The position numbers and the translations under genes were made by a program. Shown here piece after piece: positions 33,400 to 43,970 of a stretch of DNA of 64,000 nucleotides; within the stretch, counting starts at the first letter, position 1, and each line of letters opens with the position of its first letter. Source of the DNA: Silene latifolia (taxonomy: Eukaryota; Streptophyta; Magnoliopsida; Caryophyllales; Caryophyllaceae); contig NC_133538.1 of assembly GCF_048544455.1 (NCBI RefSeq), forward strand, positions 142,535,922 to 142,599,921, in the 5' to 3' direction. The notes under the pieces are model-generated. The model searched no databases, was not told the origin of the DNA, and saw only the letters and a program-made list of their open reading frames with translations.

Positions 33400-33860
33400 T
33401 GTACAATATAAGTTGTTCAGAAAATGTATACCGTAGGTTCAGAAAATATATACCATAGGTTCTGAGAAATTTGTACTGTAGGTTCAGAGAATTTTTTGTA
33501 CTGGGTTGGGTGTGAGATACTCCACCATAATTTGTACTTGTAACTTCTTTGTAGTGTTCAGAAAATATGTAGCATAAGTTCAGGAATTGCGTACTGTAGG
33601 TTCAGATAATTTTTTGTACTGGGTTAGGTGTGAGATACTCCACGATAATTTGTACTTGTAACTTCTTTGTAGTGTTCAGAAAATAAATAGCCTAAGTTCA
33701 GGAAATTTGTACTGTATGTTCAGAGAATTTTTCCAATGTTGTATGGCATTTTTCCAATATAATTTGTACTGTAGGTTCAGAAAATATATAGCATAAGTTC
33801 AGGAAATTTATACTAAATGTGCAGAACTTATATATCATAGATTCAGAAAACTTGATTGGT
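33400..33860 (+). repeat. TTCAGAAAAT-rich repeats, 118-bp unit
   Basis: A unit with GTACTGGGTTGGGTGTGAGA starts at 33498 and again at 33616. Around it a shorter word, TAGGTTCAGAAAATATATA and variants, occurs many times. These lie just before the transposase start and could be binding sites for it, as subterminal repeats are in other MULEs; that is inference. Confidence 0.75.
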
Positions 33861-33911
33861 TTTAACAATGGGTGTGTACTAATATTTTCAATTTCCAGTT
33901 GTGCAGATTAA

Positions 33912-36183
33912 ATGGAAGCAAATGATGAAGTTAGTTCAGCGATTTCGACACTATTGTCTACACCAATTTGCACTATTCTGCCAGAAGAACCTGAGGAGTA
34001 CTTTCCGCCATGCGTAGATGAGAAGAAGCCTAAACTAGGAGATTTATACAATACCATAGAAGAAGGAGTTCAGTTTTACAAAGAATATGCAAAACATTGT
34101 GGCTTTCAAACTAGATTGGGTACAATAAAAAGGAAAAAAGGAAATGCTGAAGTATTTACTTTAAGGAGAGTGTTATGCAACAAGGCTGGAACAAGGGAGG
34201 AGAGTAAAGATAAAAAAACAGATCGTGTGCGGTTGATTACTCGTATTGAATGTGAAGCTATGGTACAATTCTCACTGCAAGTAGATGGAAAGTATAAGGT
34301 TACTGGATTCCATGAAGGACACAACCATATTTTAGCATCACCATCATCAATGTTGTTTATGAAGGAAAACAGGAAAATGACATCGATTCAGAAGACCTTT
34401 GTTGTAAAAGGAGCACGGTTAAAGATGGGGCCAGTAAAAGCATTTAGAGGTTGGAAAGAGTTGACGGGAGGTTATAGTAATGTTGGTGCTACCGAGACTG
34501 ATTTCAAGAACATTGTGAGAAATATGAAACAGTACATCGGTTTGTCTGATGCACAAATGGTGGTAGATAATTTTTCTCAAAAAAAGAGACGTGTAGCACG
34601 TTTTATTTTGACTTCGAAGTTGATGAAAAACAGTGTCTATCAGGGCTGTTTTGGGGAACACCATATCTAGGAAAAACTATGCTTTATTTGGTGACATGCT
34701 TTCCATCGACTCCACCTTTCGTACAAATAAGTATGACATGGTTTTTGTACCATTTACTGCTGTTGATCAACATAAAAGGTGTGTAACAGTAGGAGCGGGG
34801 CTACTATCACACGAGAGCATTGAAGCATATACATGGCTTTTCAAAGCATTTCTTGATGCAATGGGGGGTTGTGCACCAAAAGCAATTATAACTGATCAAT
34901 GTCCTTCTATGAAACCAGCAATTGAGGAAGTATTTCGGATACATCTCACAAAGTTATGCATGTGGCATATTATGAAGAAACTTCGTGAAAAAGTTGATGC
35001 GTATTTATGGCAAGACGAGGATTTCAAGAAGCGTTTAAATGCATGCGTTTGGAACAATCATTGTGAACCTGATGAATTTGAAGAAGCTTGGGCTAATATC
35101 ATGATTGATTATGATTTGGTAGACCATCCTTGGTTCTCGTCTCTCTACGAAACTAAAGAAGATTGGGTTCCTGCATATTTTAAAGAAATATTTATGGCGG
35201 GTATTATGAGGGTGACATCAAGATCAGAGAGTGAAAATAGTTTCTTCGATCGTTTTCTTACACCTCATGCGACTCTTGTTGAATTCTGGATGTCTTTTGA
35301 GAGTGCAATGGATGCACAATGCCACAAACAATCAAAACTGAACTCGGAAAATAAACACTCAACATCTCCCTTGAAAACTCCAGTTCAGTTAGAAAAACAC
35401 GCTTCAGAAATTTACACGCATGCAACTTTTAAGGATTTCCAGAATGAGTTATGTGCAGCAGTGTACAATTGTGGCATGGTGGACGTACATGCTACAGACG
35501 GCACAGAGGTATATATTATCAACGACATAGAGCGAGAAAGAAAGACATGGGAACTTGCATTTACAGCAAGTAGAGAAGAAATCACTTGTAGTTGTTGTTT
35601 GTATCAACGAATGGGTATGCTATGTAAGCATGTCATATGGGTGTTAAAGCATAAGAACATAAGAATGATTCCAGACAAATTTGTTCTTAATAGATGGACG
35701 AAGAATGCGTTGATGAAGCCCGTCTTTGATAAGCATGACAATAAAATGGAGGATGTTGGGAAATCAGACAACAAAAAAAGTATGACAAATGAGCTTTGGG
35801 AAGAAATGTACTCTTGTGTCACCTTTACTTGAGAAGAAAATGAGAAAGACATACAAATGTTAATAGATAAACTTAGAGAAGTCAAAATGGAGATAAAGCA
35901 ACATCGAAGCAACGAGCCACCAATCCTCAACACGATTTCGGAAATGGAAAGGTATGTTGGGTGCAGCATTCCTAAAGAGATAAACATCCAAGTTCCACAA
36001 AAATCACGTAATAAGGGGAGTGATAAGCGAATTCAGTCAAGTGTTCTAAAAGCGCTCGAGAAAAGCGGGAAAAAACAAAGAGTATGCCAGACTTGTGGGA
36101 GAAAAGGTCACAACTCAAGAACATGTTCTAAAAAGGTTGAAGAATCTTATTCAGAGGATGAGGATGAAGACAGTGAAGATTGA
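33912..36183 (+). pseudogene. MULE/FAR1-type transposase
   Basis: The N-terminus (33912 on) holds a FAR1 DNA-binding domain (YNTIEEGVQFYKEYAKHCGF, VTGFHEGHNHIL). The MULE catalytic core follows (34690-35300): LSIDSTFRTNKYDMVFVPF with the first Asp, AIITDQCPSMKPAIEEVF with the second, and SRSESENSFFDRF with the Glu. A SWIM zinc finger (CSCCLYQRMGMLCKHV, about 35590) and a C-terminal zinc knuckle (CQTCGRKGHNSRTC, about 36085) complete it. Breaks: the frame shifts near 34602 and again near 34687 at short T runs, so about 85 bases encoding CLSGLFWGTPYLGKT are in the third frame. A TGA at 35830-35832 separates the last 117 codons. Otherwise the whole protein is present, so decay is recent. Confidence 0.9.
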
Positions 36184-36732
36184 TTGTCGATGGCATTGAT
36201 TGTTGATGGCATTAAGATTGATTGGTTTTACACTTTTAAATACTTAAACATGGATTATGGTTTTTGGTGAATGCTTATATTTTACGGATGATTTACGATT
36301 GTTAGATTGCTCATTTTTGAAATTATATATAAAAGGAGTTTCTTGGGAAAATTGTTTTCCATCAGATTCACATAATGATGTATACACCAAAGGTTCAGAA
36401 CTTATGTCTGAATGATTCCGAATGTTTGTGGTACATGTTCAGAATACCCCAACGTTCATTCTAACAATCTTGGGAGTACAATTCAATTATGAACAAGAAT
36501 TTTTGAGGGATTCAAATTATAAACTATGTAATTTACAGATACCAAACATAAACCAAGAAATTGGTTCGACAACAAACGCTTGAGAAATTTTCAAAAAATC
36601 ATTCATACATTGCATGATTAAATGATTGTTGCCACCTTTCAGATAGTGTATACAATACCATAGGTATGTGAAATTAAAAGCATGTGCTAACAAAAGATGT
36701 TACAAAAGTCATATGGTGCAACAAATTAAGGA
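36184..36732. other. Intergenic region between convergent MULE genes
   Basis: Holds the 3' regions of both genes, which meet tail to tail. A few TTCAGAA words resembling those at 33400-33860 occur near 36390-36450. No further gene. Confidence 0.6.
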
Positions 36733-39700
36733 TTATGCTTCATTAGAATCATCAACACATTCTTCAACATCTTTCTCGAGTCCTTGAATCTGGTTCTGAT
36801 GTTTTTTGGCTCGAACAAGAATGTCAGTAGACAATTCGTTCCCATTGAAAAGAATCAAAGTTGAAACATATTTGTCTCTCAGCTTGGTAAGTGTTGCAAC
36901 CTACATGTATAGATTAGTTTAAATGAAATGATTTTCAATAATAATAAAAATACCGAGTCAACCAAATTAAGAGGAAAAACTAAAAAAAATGAACCATTAC
37001 GTCATTTTTTTTAAGACCACACTTCCATTTTGGATCACCCATAAACGTTTCCATATGTCTCATGGTAAACACTCCGCAATCCTCAACATTTTCAGTTGTC
37101 CTCCAAGGCATATTAACTCTGACGGGAGTAAGCTGACAGACCATATCTCCTTTAGAATGTATGTCTCTGTTTTCTTTTAAAAAATTCCCCAAAGCAGCAG
37201 CCTATTGCAAAGGCAACAAGCATAAGAATATACAAAAAATAGAAAACATGTACACATTTCGTTACGCAACCCTTACCACTAGCATGGGGGTATCACCATA
37301 GTTGTTTTCAACTTTGGCGCGAGTAAGCCAATTATCAATAATGTGAAATGCAGGGTTCTTCAAGTCAAACACCATGAGGTAGTAATGTCCGTTAAATGCA
37401 ACCGGGAAGAAAAACTAACAAAAAGAAAATATGACAGTAAGTAGGACAAAACAGTGATTAGAATTTGATACATTAAAGTACTGAATTATCGTCTAAATAA
37501 TCACCATGTCAATAGATTTCAATGAAATCCTAGGAAATTGCTTCAACTCATCATTCATTGCATTTTTGAAATATTTGTACCTACTCTCAGCGCTTTTATT
37601 CCTCTTATAATCAGAAAACATGATCTGTAAGGACAACAAGATTAAAATATAACACAAATATATCAATGCAAACATAAATATTAAAAATTATAGGAAGAAC
37701 CAAACAGTGAACTTACAAGCACATGTGTACCAATGTAAAATCTCAATGGACTGGAATCGCTCTTTGTTATCTCTCGATGATTCAAGTAGGCCGACCAACA
37801 ATCAATGATAACACTTGACACAAGTTCTCGAGGTTTAAGGCTCTGAAACAGAGGACGAGTAACAGTAATGCCCTTATACATGAACACCTGCTCACTGTTG
37901 AAAATACATCATTTAAATCACCAAGCAAGAATATACAAGTGGATCACGAATAAAAACAGTAGCAACAAATGTAAAAAAAGGAATTAAGGAAAAATTACTT
38001 ATAAAGAGGGCTATTTTGTCCGAAGTCTTTGTATATGTAGTCACACACAAGTCTTTGCACTTTGTGAGGTTGCTTGCTGGATCAACGTCCCTAACTATAA
38101 AAGGAGATCGGAGTTCTGGTACAAGTGCGACTGAGCTACCCCTCTTCCTTGTAACCATATGGTAGATAGGAGAAGGAAATGAATCAGCATCAGGTTCACA
38201 ATCACCATCCGAAATCGTCTTTTCAGAATCTGATTGTTCAGTAGCCTCCTCATGCACCTTCTCACACGACTTGTCATCATCTTTGTGAATGCTATCATCA
38301 CCTTCCTGATATGCTTTTGTATCAGCTTGTTCAGTAGCCTCATCATGCACCTTCTCACACGACTTATCATCTTTCTGAATGAAAACATCACCTTCCTGAT
38401 CTGCTTTTGTATCAGCTTGTTCAGTAGCCTCCTCATGCACCTTTTCACACGACTTATCATCTTTCTGAATGAGATCATCACCTTCCTGATCTGCTTTTGT
38501 ATCAACTTGTTCATCTTTTTTCTCAGTAGATAAATCTAACAAAACGTTCCGCACTCTTCGTATCATGATCGGCAGTGCATTTGGTGACAGCAATGGAACT
38601 TTTGAATTATTAAAAAGTTCATCTTGAGACAAACCAAGACTGAAAGACGGAGGACTAACACCACCATGTGAATAACGATCACATTGCAAGGGATTTGAAA
38701 AGATTGGCCTCGTTGAAATTACTGCACGTTTTTTATTGTACGCATCCTCTACTGCCTGGGCAAAAGCTATTAAATCCGCTTCTTCTTTTGAATCAGTGAC
38801 CCAAGAAGAGGGAGAGGCGTCCTCATTGCATCCTCCATAGGTACGATATAATAAAGATGTAGAGCTATGTAGCTGCTTGATAGTCTCATTTTCTGGGAAA
38901 TTTGTAGCTCCAGTTTCATACTTGTTCTCAAGTATAACCATATTTTCAGCCATTCGTGCGGAATTAATAGCAAGGTCATGTATATATTCCTACACATTAA
39001 GCAAAAAATAATCACATAAAAAAATGTTGAAAAGATAAAGAAAGAATTAAATTGATCAAATAATATAAGATGAAAAAGTAATGTACTTTTGGGTTAGAGC
39101 ATTGAGTTGAAGCTGTTGAAATAGACAATAATGGAATCACTTGAGAAGTTTCTGGCCTAGAAGAAACCCGTTTCTTTGAACAATACTTTTCAGCTGCTTG
39201 AATAGCAAGTAAAACTTCATCGCTGCCATAAAAATCATCATCTAGAGTGACATTCGAGGTTACTTTCGTAGGAATAGAAGAACCAAGTTCATGTTCTGCA
39301 TTATCTGGAGCAACATTAGGCACAGCAACATCAATCACTTCAACATACTGAGAACATGTTCCTTCATCATATGGCTCATTCATTAGCTTCATTGCCACAT
39401 TACACAACTTTTTCATGTCCGGATTTTCATATAGCTTAGGCGGACGATCTTTTATTAAGGTCTCTAAGGACACCAAATGCTCTGCAGTAGCCTTGGTTTT
39501 CAATGCAAGTTCATGAATATAATCCTACACAAGCAGATGAAAATAAGGACTCAAGTAAAATCTCAAATATCAGTTCATAAAAGGTGTAATATAAGTTCCA
39601 GCAGAAATACCATTGGTTATGAACAGCAAAACCAAATATTTTTCTTACATATAAATATAGTGATTACCTTAATAGTTGCTTGACAGTCAGATTGTGTATT

Positions 39701-40722
39701 AGGCGATCCTGAGGCTGATTGTGTATTAACATGCTCTACCATTATATCTTCTATTGTCCCCTCTCCAAAATGAAACGATTTCATCTCTTCTTTTTGTCTA
39801 GCATAGAGAGCATCAGTGGTCCAACCCATGAGAGTGAAAAAATCTCGATCAACAGTGCGCTTTTTGTGAACAACCCGATCAACGTAAAACAGCTAAAGTT
39901 TATACAAGAACATCAAAATCAGTATAAAATTAAAAGGATAATATTAATTAGCGAAAAATATAAAATACACGCTGAGAAATAGATAGAATATTATACCATT
40001 AAAAACAACAAAGGGCCTTCGAAATAGTTCTTCTTAACTGCCCAATTTAGCTTGGCATTCCTCAAACTATCCAAAATATACTCACACCAATTGTAGTTAG
40101 CAATATCATTCACATCCATTAAAGACTTGAGAACATGATGATTCACATAAGATCTTTGGTTGTTTTTCATCATAAGAGAGACAACAAGAACAACAAAGTT
40201 CACTTTAAATTGATCACCACCTAATTCCTGATTTGTTGCAATATAAGTTTGGAGTGTTGTGATTAAGACAAGTCCAGATGTCCCAGGAAATTGACTTCTC
40301 CAATGGTGGTAGAAGTCTGAGAATTCTTCACTTTCATCAATATAAGAAGCTAACTGCACTTGTTTAGGACCCATAGGAAGACCCAAAGTCGCATGTACGT
40401 CAGAAGCTCGAATAGGCAGCTCCTTACCACCATAGAGCATAAGAGTAGTTGTTATTGGATTAAAATTATCAATAAGCCAATAGCCGAGACGCATAGGTAA
40501 CCTATCAACACCCAACGAAAATAAACCACCAAACCCAATTGCATTAATATCCTTCCATTGCTCATACGTCATACAATGAATGACGTAAAATAATCCCTTT
40601 GGAGACATGCGTGTAACAGCAGATGGAAACACAGGATGACGAGACTTCTGCCTTTTAGAAGGACGAGAACTACTCGGGCGATTATCATCACCAACCAACC
40701 TATTATCAGCATAGAAGGACAA
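36733..40722 (-). CDS. Ulp1-like cysteine protease gene carried by the MULE
   Basis: Nine exons can be read on minus: about 40722-39997, 39892-39668, 39524-39087, 38989-37999, 37887-37717, 37624-37505, 37414-37277, 37201-37001 and 36900-36733. Nearly all have GT...AG borders and sit in phase 0. Only the 37999/37887 join does not keep frame with the sites I can see. Exon 1 has the domain common to these plant proteins (FGGLFSLGVDRLPMRLGYWL, VHATLGLPMG). The C48-type protease core is in exons 5-8: CWSAYLN, catalytic His in NGHYYLMVFD, Asp in FHIIDNW, Cys in VEDCGVFTMRH. The Gln six residues before the Cys in yeast Ulp1 is a Thr here. Ulp1-type proteases remove SUMO, but these element-borne versions have no proven substrate. 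The start codon is uncertain because no ATG opens exon 1 clearly. Confidence 0.85.
38240..38510 (-). repeat. Coding minisatellite in Ulp1-like gene
   Basis: Three copies of a 28-29 residue unit (DTKADQEGD..IQKDDKSCEK and VHEEATEQ) of about 84-87 bp each lie in exon 4. The linker is acidic and lysine-rich and probably disordered. One copy has an extra Asp. Confidence 0.9.
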
Positions 40723-40859
40723 TAATTTATGTGAAGATATGAAATGTACATATAGTGATGAAGAATTGAACGTGCAGTAGAAATAAGATGTACTCCACCT
40801 AAAGTATTTTGTAAATAACTTGGCCTCTAATTGGAGTAACTAAAATCTTCTACAGAAAC

Positions 40860-41150
40860 TTAGCAAACACGAGCTGAAAATACATAAGATGAAAAAGGTA
40901 CATAGCAATAGAGGCAAAATACATAAAACGAGCTGAAAATCAGAGACGAACATGAAGAACAACAGCAACAATACAAAACACTCAAAAATACAATTAATTT
41001 AACTGTAATTAGTAAAACGAGGTGAAAATCAGAGATGAACATAAAGAACAGCAGGAACAATACAAGGCACTCGAAAATACAATTAATTTAACTGTAATTA
41101 GTAAAACGAGCTGAAAATCAAAGACGAACATGCAAACAACAATACAAATC
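40860..41150 (-). repeat. 89-bp tandem repeats upstream of the Ulp1-like gene
   Basis: AAAACGAGCTGAAAATCAGA starts at 40925, 41013 (one change) and 41103 (one change), with CAATTAATTTAACTGTAATT in between. They lie between the presumed gene start and the right end of the MULE, where the promoter should be. Confidence 0.8.
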
Positions 41151-41395
41151 ACTTGAAGAATTAAATTAGAAGGGAAAATAAAGCGGAACATGCAATCAAA
41201 GAAACAGAATCGTGAAACAATTATGAAGTGGAGAACAAATTGAAGGATCTTACCTTAATTTCATTGGAAGAGTAGCTAGATTGAAGAAGTAATCTGTATA
41301 AAATTGGGGAAGAAAAAACAATGGTGAAATGAACAGTAGAAATAAGAGGAATAAGACTGTTATAATAAGAATATGGCAATTGACGAAAATAACCT

Positions 41396-41512
41396 TCACT
41401 TACTAAGTTGGACGCGCGTCATCATAAGGTCCGTTGGATTGATAGATCTGACGGTGGACAGTGGTTCTCATGGTTCTCATGAGAAGGGGGGTTCTCATAG
41501 GATCCTAAATCT
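41396..41512 (-). repeat. Right terminal inverted repeat of MULE
   Basis: Inverted match to 32754-32870: GACGCGCGTC, GGTTCTCATG twice, GGGGGGTTCTCATAGGATCC, then ATATATATAT. Confidence 0.8.
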
Positions 41513-41571
41513 ATATATATATACCTACTTTGTAATTAGTGTTTTAGTTCTTAATAAATTCAAATGGAAAA

Positions 41572-41886
41572 TAGATCTTTTATCAGTTGTGATTAATTAT
41601 AATATAATTATTATATCTTTTGCATTATCTGTTTGGCTAAATTTATATCTTTTCGTACATATTAATATTTAAACTATATAGGTGTTTTACAAAAGTTGGA
41701 GACTCTAGAATTGCCTGAAAAAAGCCTCTAGATCTTTTATCAGTTGTGATTAATTATAATATAATTATTATATCTTTTGCATTATCTGTTTGGCTAAATT
41801 TATATCTTTTCGTACATATTAATATTTAAACTACATAGGTGTTTTACAAAAGTTGGAGACTCTAGAATTGCCTGAAAAAAGCCTCT
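41572..41886. repeat. 157-bp tandem duplication
   Basis: TAGATCTTTTATCAGTTGTG begins at 41572 and 41729; the two 157 bp units differ at about one base. On minus each starts GAGGCTTTTTTCAGGC, much like the 5' ends of nearby Helitrons (GGAAGCTTTTTTCGAGCG), so this may be a duplicated Helitron 5' end. Confidence 0.88.
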
Positions 41887-41898
41887 TTTATATATATA

Positions 41899-43174
41899 CT
41901 AGATTTAATGCCCGTGCGATGCACGGGCCTATTTTTAGTATTCTACGTTTATAAACCTAGAAAAATTCAGATTTAGAATGTAAAACCTCGAGTTATTCGA
42001 CCCGTCCACATATTAACACAAAATTATTATGTGGTCACTAATAAGACGATACTATGATCATGTTTTTCGAGACTCTAGCGTGTCTTTAAGAATTATTTTT
42101 AATACCAATTATGACCCTTTTAGTTCCCAACCGTGTTCTGCATAATATAATAACAAAAATTAATTTCAAAATCTTAACAATAACCCCACTTGCAAAAGGC
42201 ATTCCACAAGCATAAAAATTCATAATCCATAAATATTACCCTCCAAATTCAATCACTTGCTAACGTGCAAAACTTTAGATACTCTCTTCGAAATTTTATG
42301 CATGGACTCTTTACAAAGGTTAAACTCTTTAATACGGAGTATAATAAAATCATACTCCCTCCGTCCCGGTCATTTGTTGTCCTTTAGTTTTGAAACAAAG
42401 ACTAATAAAAGAGGAGAGAGTCAATTACTAATTGACATGTGGACTAAATTGAGTGTGAATGACCAAATTGTTCACCAAATGCATTCTTAAATTAGAAAGG
42501 ATAACAAATGACTGAGACACACAAAAATGAAAATGGACAACAAATGACCGGGACGGAGGGAATACATGATAACAAAAGTAGAGATAAAAAACTAATTTAG
42601 AGCTCAGTCCGATAATGTCCATGATCATACATACCAGGTAGTAGATGGAGATAGCCTAATTTCAATGCCATAATACCATCGTACTTTGTAAATGCGGGCG
42701 AAAAGCAACAATACCAATTAAATATGACCGATTAGTATGATACCGAGTAACTTTTTTTCGGCAGCATCATAATTAATAACTGTATTGGTTTATTCTTTAG
42801 TGATCTTCATCTCTTACCAAAAGATCGAACAAAATTCTCTAACTAAATCATATGTATAACAATTTCCTCCTCGCTCAATTGTCACATGGTATATATATTA
42901 GAATAATACTGAAAATTGAAACTTAACCTAAGTCACCACTTTATCTAAAAGTATGAAGAAAAAAATTAAATATTACAAAACGTTGTGATTACAACCGGAT
43001 GTAAATTACATAACTCCAACTCCTATAAAGTTGTCGAGTTAGTTTCAAATTATCTTCTAAGTTTACAAAAACACTAATATTGTCACCACATATTTAGAAA
43101 CTGGGTATTAACATACATCATTGGTGAAAGACGGAAATTCTAATGAAAAAACTTCCTTCAATAATATAGATAGA
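41899..43174 (-). mobile_element. Small non-autonomous Helitron
   Basis: On minus it starts TCTATCTATATTATTG at 43174 and ends with a perfect hairpin GCCCGTGCATCGCACGGGC (41910-41928), 7 bases, and CTAG at 41899. It lies between A and T (43175 and 41898 on the complementary strand), the Helitron target. No coding capacity. A second TCTATCTATATTA with a preceding A occurs at 43751, so an alternative element of 1,853 bp is possible. A Stowaway MITE is nested inside. Confidence 0.78.
42355..42562. mobile_element. Stowaway-like MITE, 208 bp
   Basis: CTCCCTCCGTCCCGGTCATT and AATGACCGGGACGGAGGGAA are inverted, with TA at 42353-42354 and 42563-42564. It sits inside the Helitron. Confidence 0.9.
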
Positions 43175-43734
43175 TTACAATTACAATATAGCTAAAAGAA
43201 AAATATTACAATACAACTTTAAATGTAACTTCAAAAAAATCTTATGGTAAAACCTCTAATATAGCCTTCAAGACTTGTTCCTTCCAGCACAATCTACTAT
43301 TATTAGCCCTGCAAAATAAAAGACATATAAAACATTAAGAACAAAGAGGTGAACTAAACATTAAACAAAGCTAAAAAATTGCTACTATCAATTATTGCGT
43401 ATAGAACATGAACGTATAATAAGAAAGGTAGGGAGGCAGAGAGCATGTCAAGAGGTTATTTTGGATGTCTGAGCTATAAATAGTAAAAAAATTTAGGGGT
43501 TTCTTGAAGTAATAGACTTATAATTAAAGAAGAATTCTATTAAATAAATTTACATATCTTGTCAAAACACTATTATAATAATAAAATAAAAGCTACACTG
43601 CTAAGACTGTTGAGAACTTGATATACTTTCAATTGTAGGTATGATATAGGAGTCTACTATTAGCGTGCATATAAATCACTTGAAAGTCATTTACGTAAGT
43701 TGGACTCTCTATAATCGCTCGAAAAAAGCTTCCT

Positions 43735-43751
43735 TTATTAATATAGATAGA
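43735..43751 (-). mobile_element. Second Helitron 5' end
   Basis: On minus TCTATCTATATTAATAAAGG preceded by A, followed by AAGCTTTTTTCGAGCG. It closely resembles the 5' end at 43174. Confidence 0.6.
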
Positions 43752-43947
43752 TATATTGATTAATTTTATTTGGATTAATTAAATTTCATATATTGTTATC
43801 AGTTTATCACCAAAGCCCTTGTTTAAACCCGTTAAAAAAGTTGGTCGAATAGGCTAATCTCTTACACAAATAGTTAAATACTTGTGAAAGATCGTTTAAT
43901 AAAAAATGTTATTTTGAAACCAATTTTTTGTTTTGTTTAAACCCATA

Positions 43948-43970
43948 CTAGTTTTAAACCCGTGCAATTA
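43948..43970 (-). mobile_element. Decayed Helitron 3' terminus
   Basis: ACTAGTTTTAAACCCGTGCA on plus equals the start of the Helitron end at 20042, but the second hairpin arm has been lost. Confidence 0.5.

Larger units (their letters stand above)
32754..41512. mobile_element. Mutator-like element carrying transposase and Ulp1-like gene
   Basis: The two ends are imperfect inverted repeats of about 115 bp. Left starts near 32754 (GGGTTAAGATCCCATGAGAA); right ends near 41511 (reversed: GATTTAGGATCCTATGAGAA). Both continue with CATGAGAACCA and later ACGCGCG. Both flanks are TATATATAT, consistent with a 9-bp duplication in a TA-rich target, though such a simple sequence cannot prove it. Inside are a FAR1/MULE transposase on plus and an Ulp1-like protease gene on minus, arranged tail to tail. 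Ulp1-carrying Mutator-like elements are known in plants (the Kaonashi type), so the combination has precedent. Confidence 0.85.
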
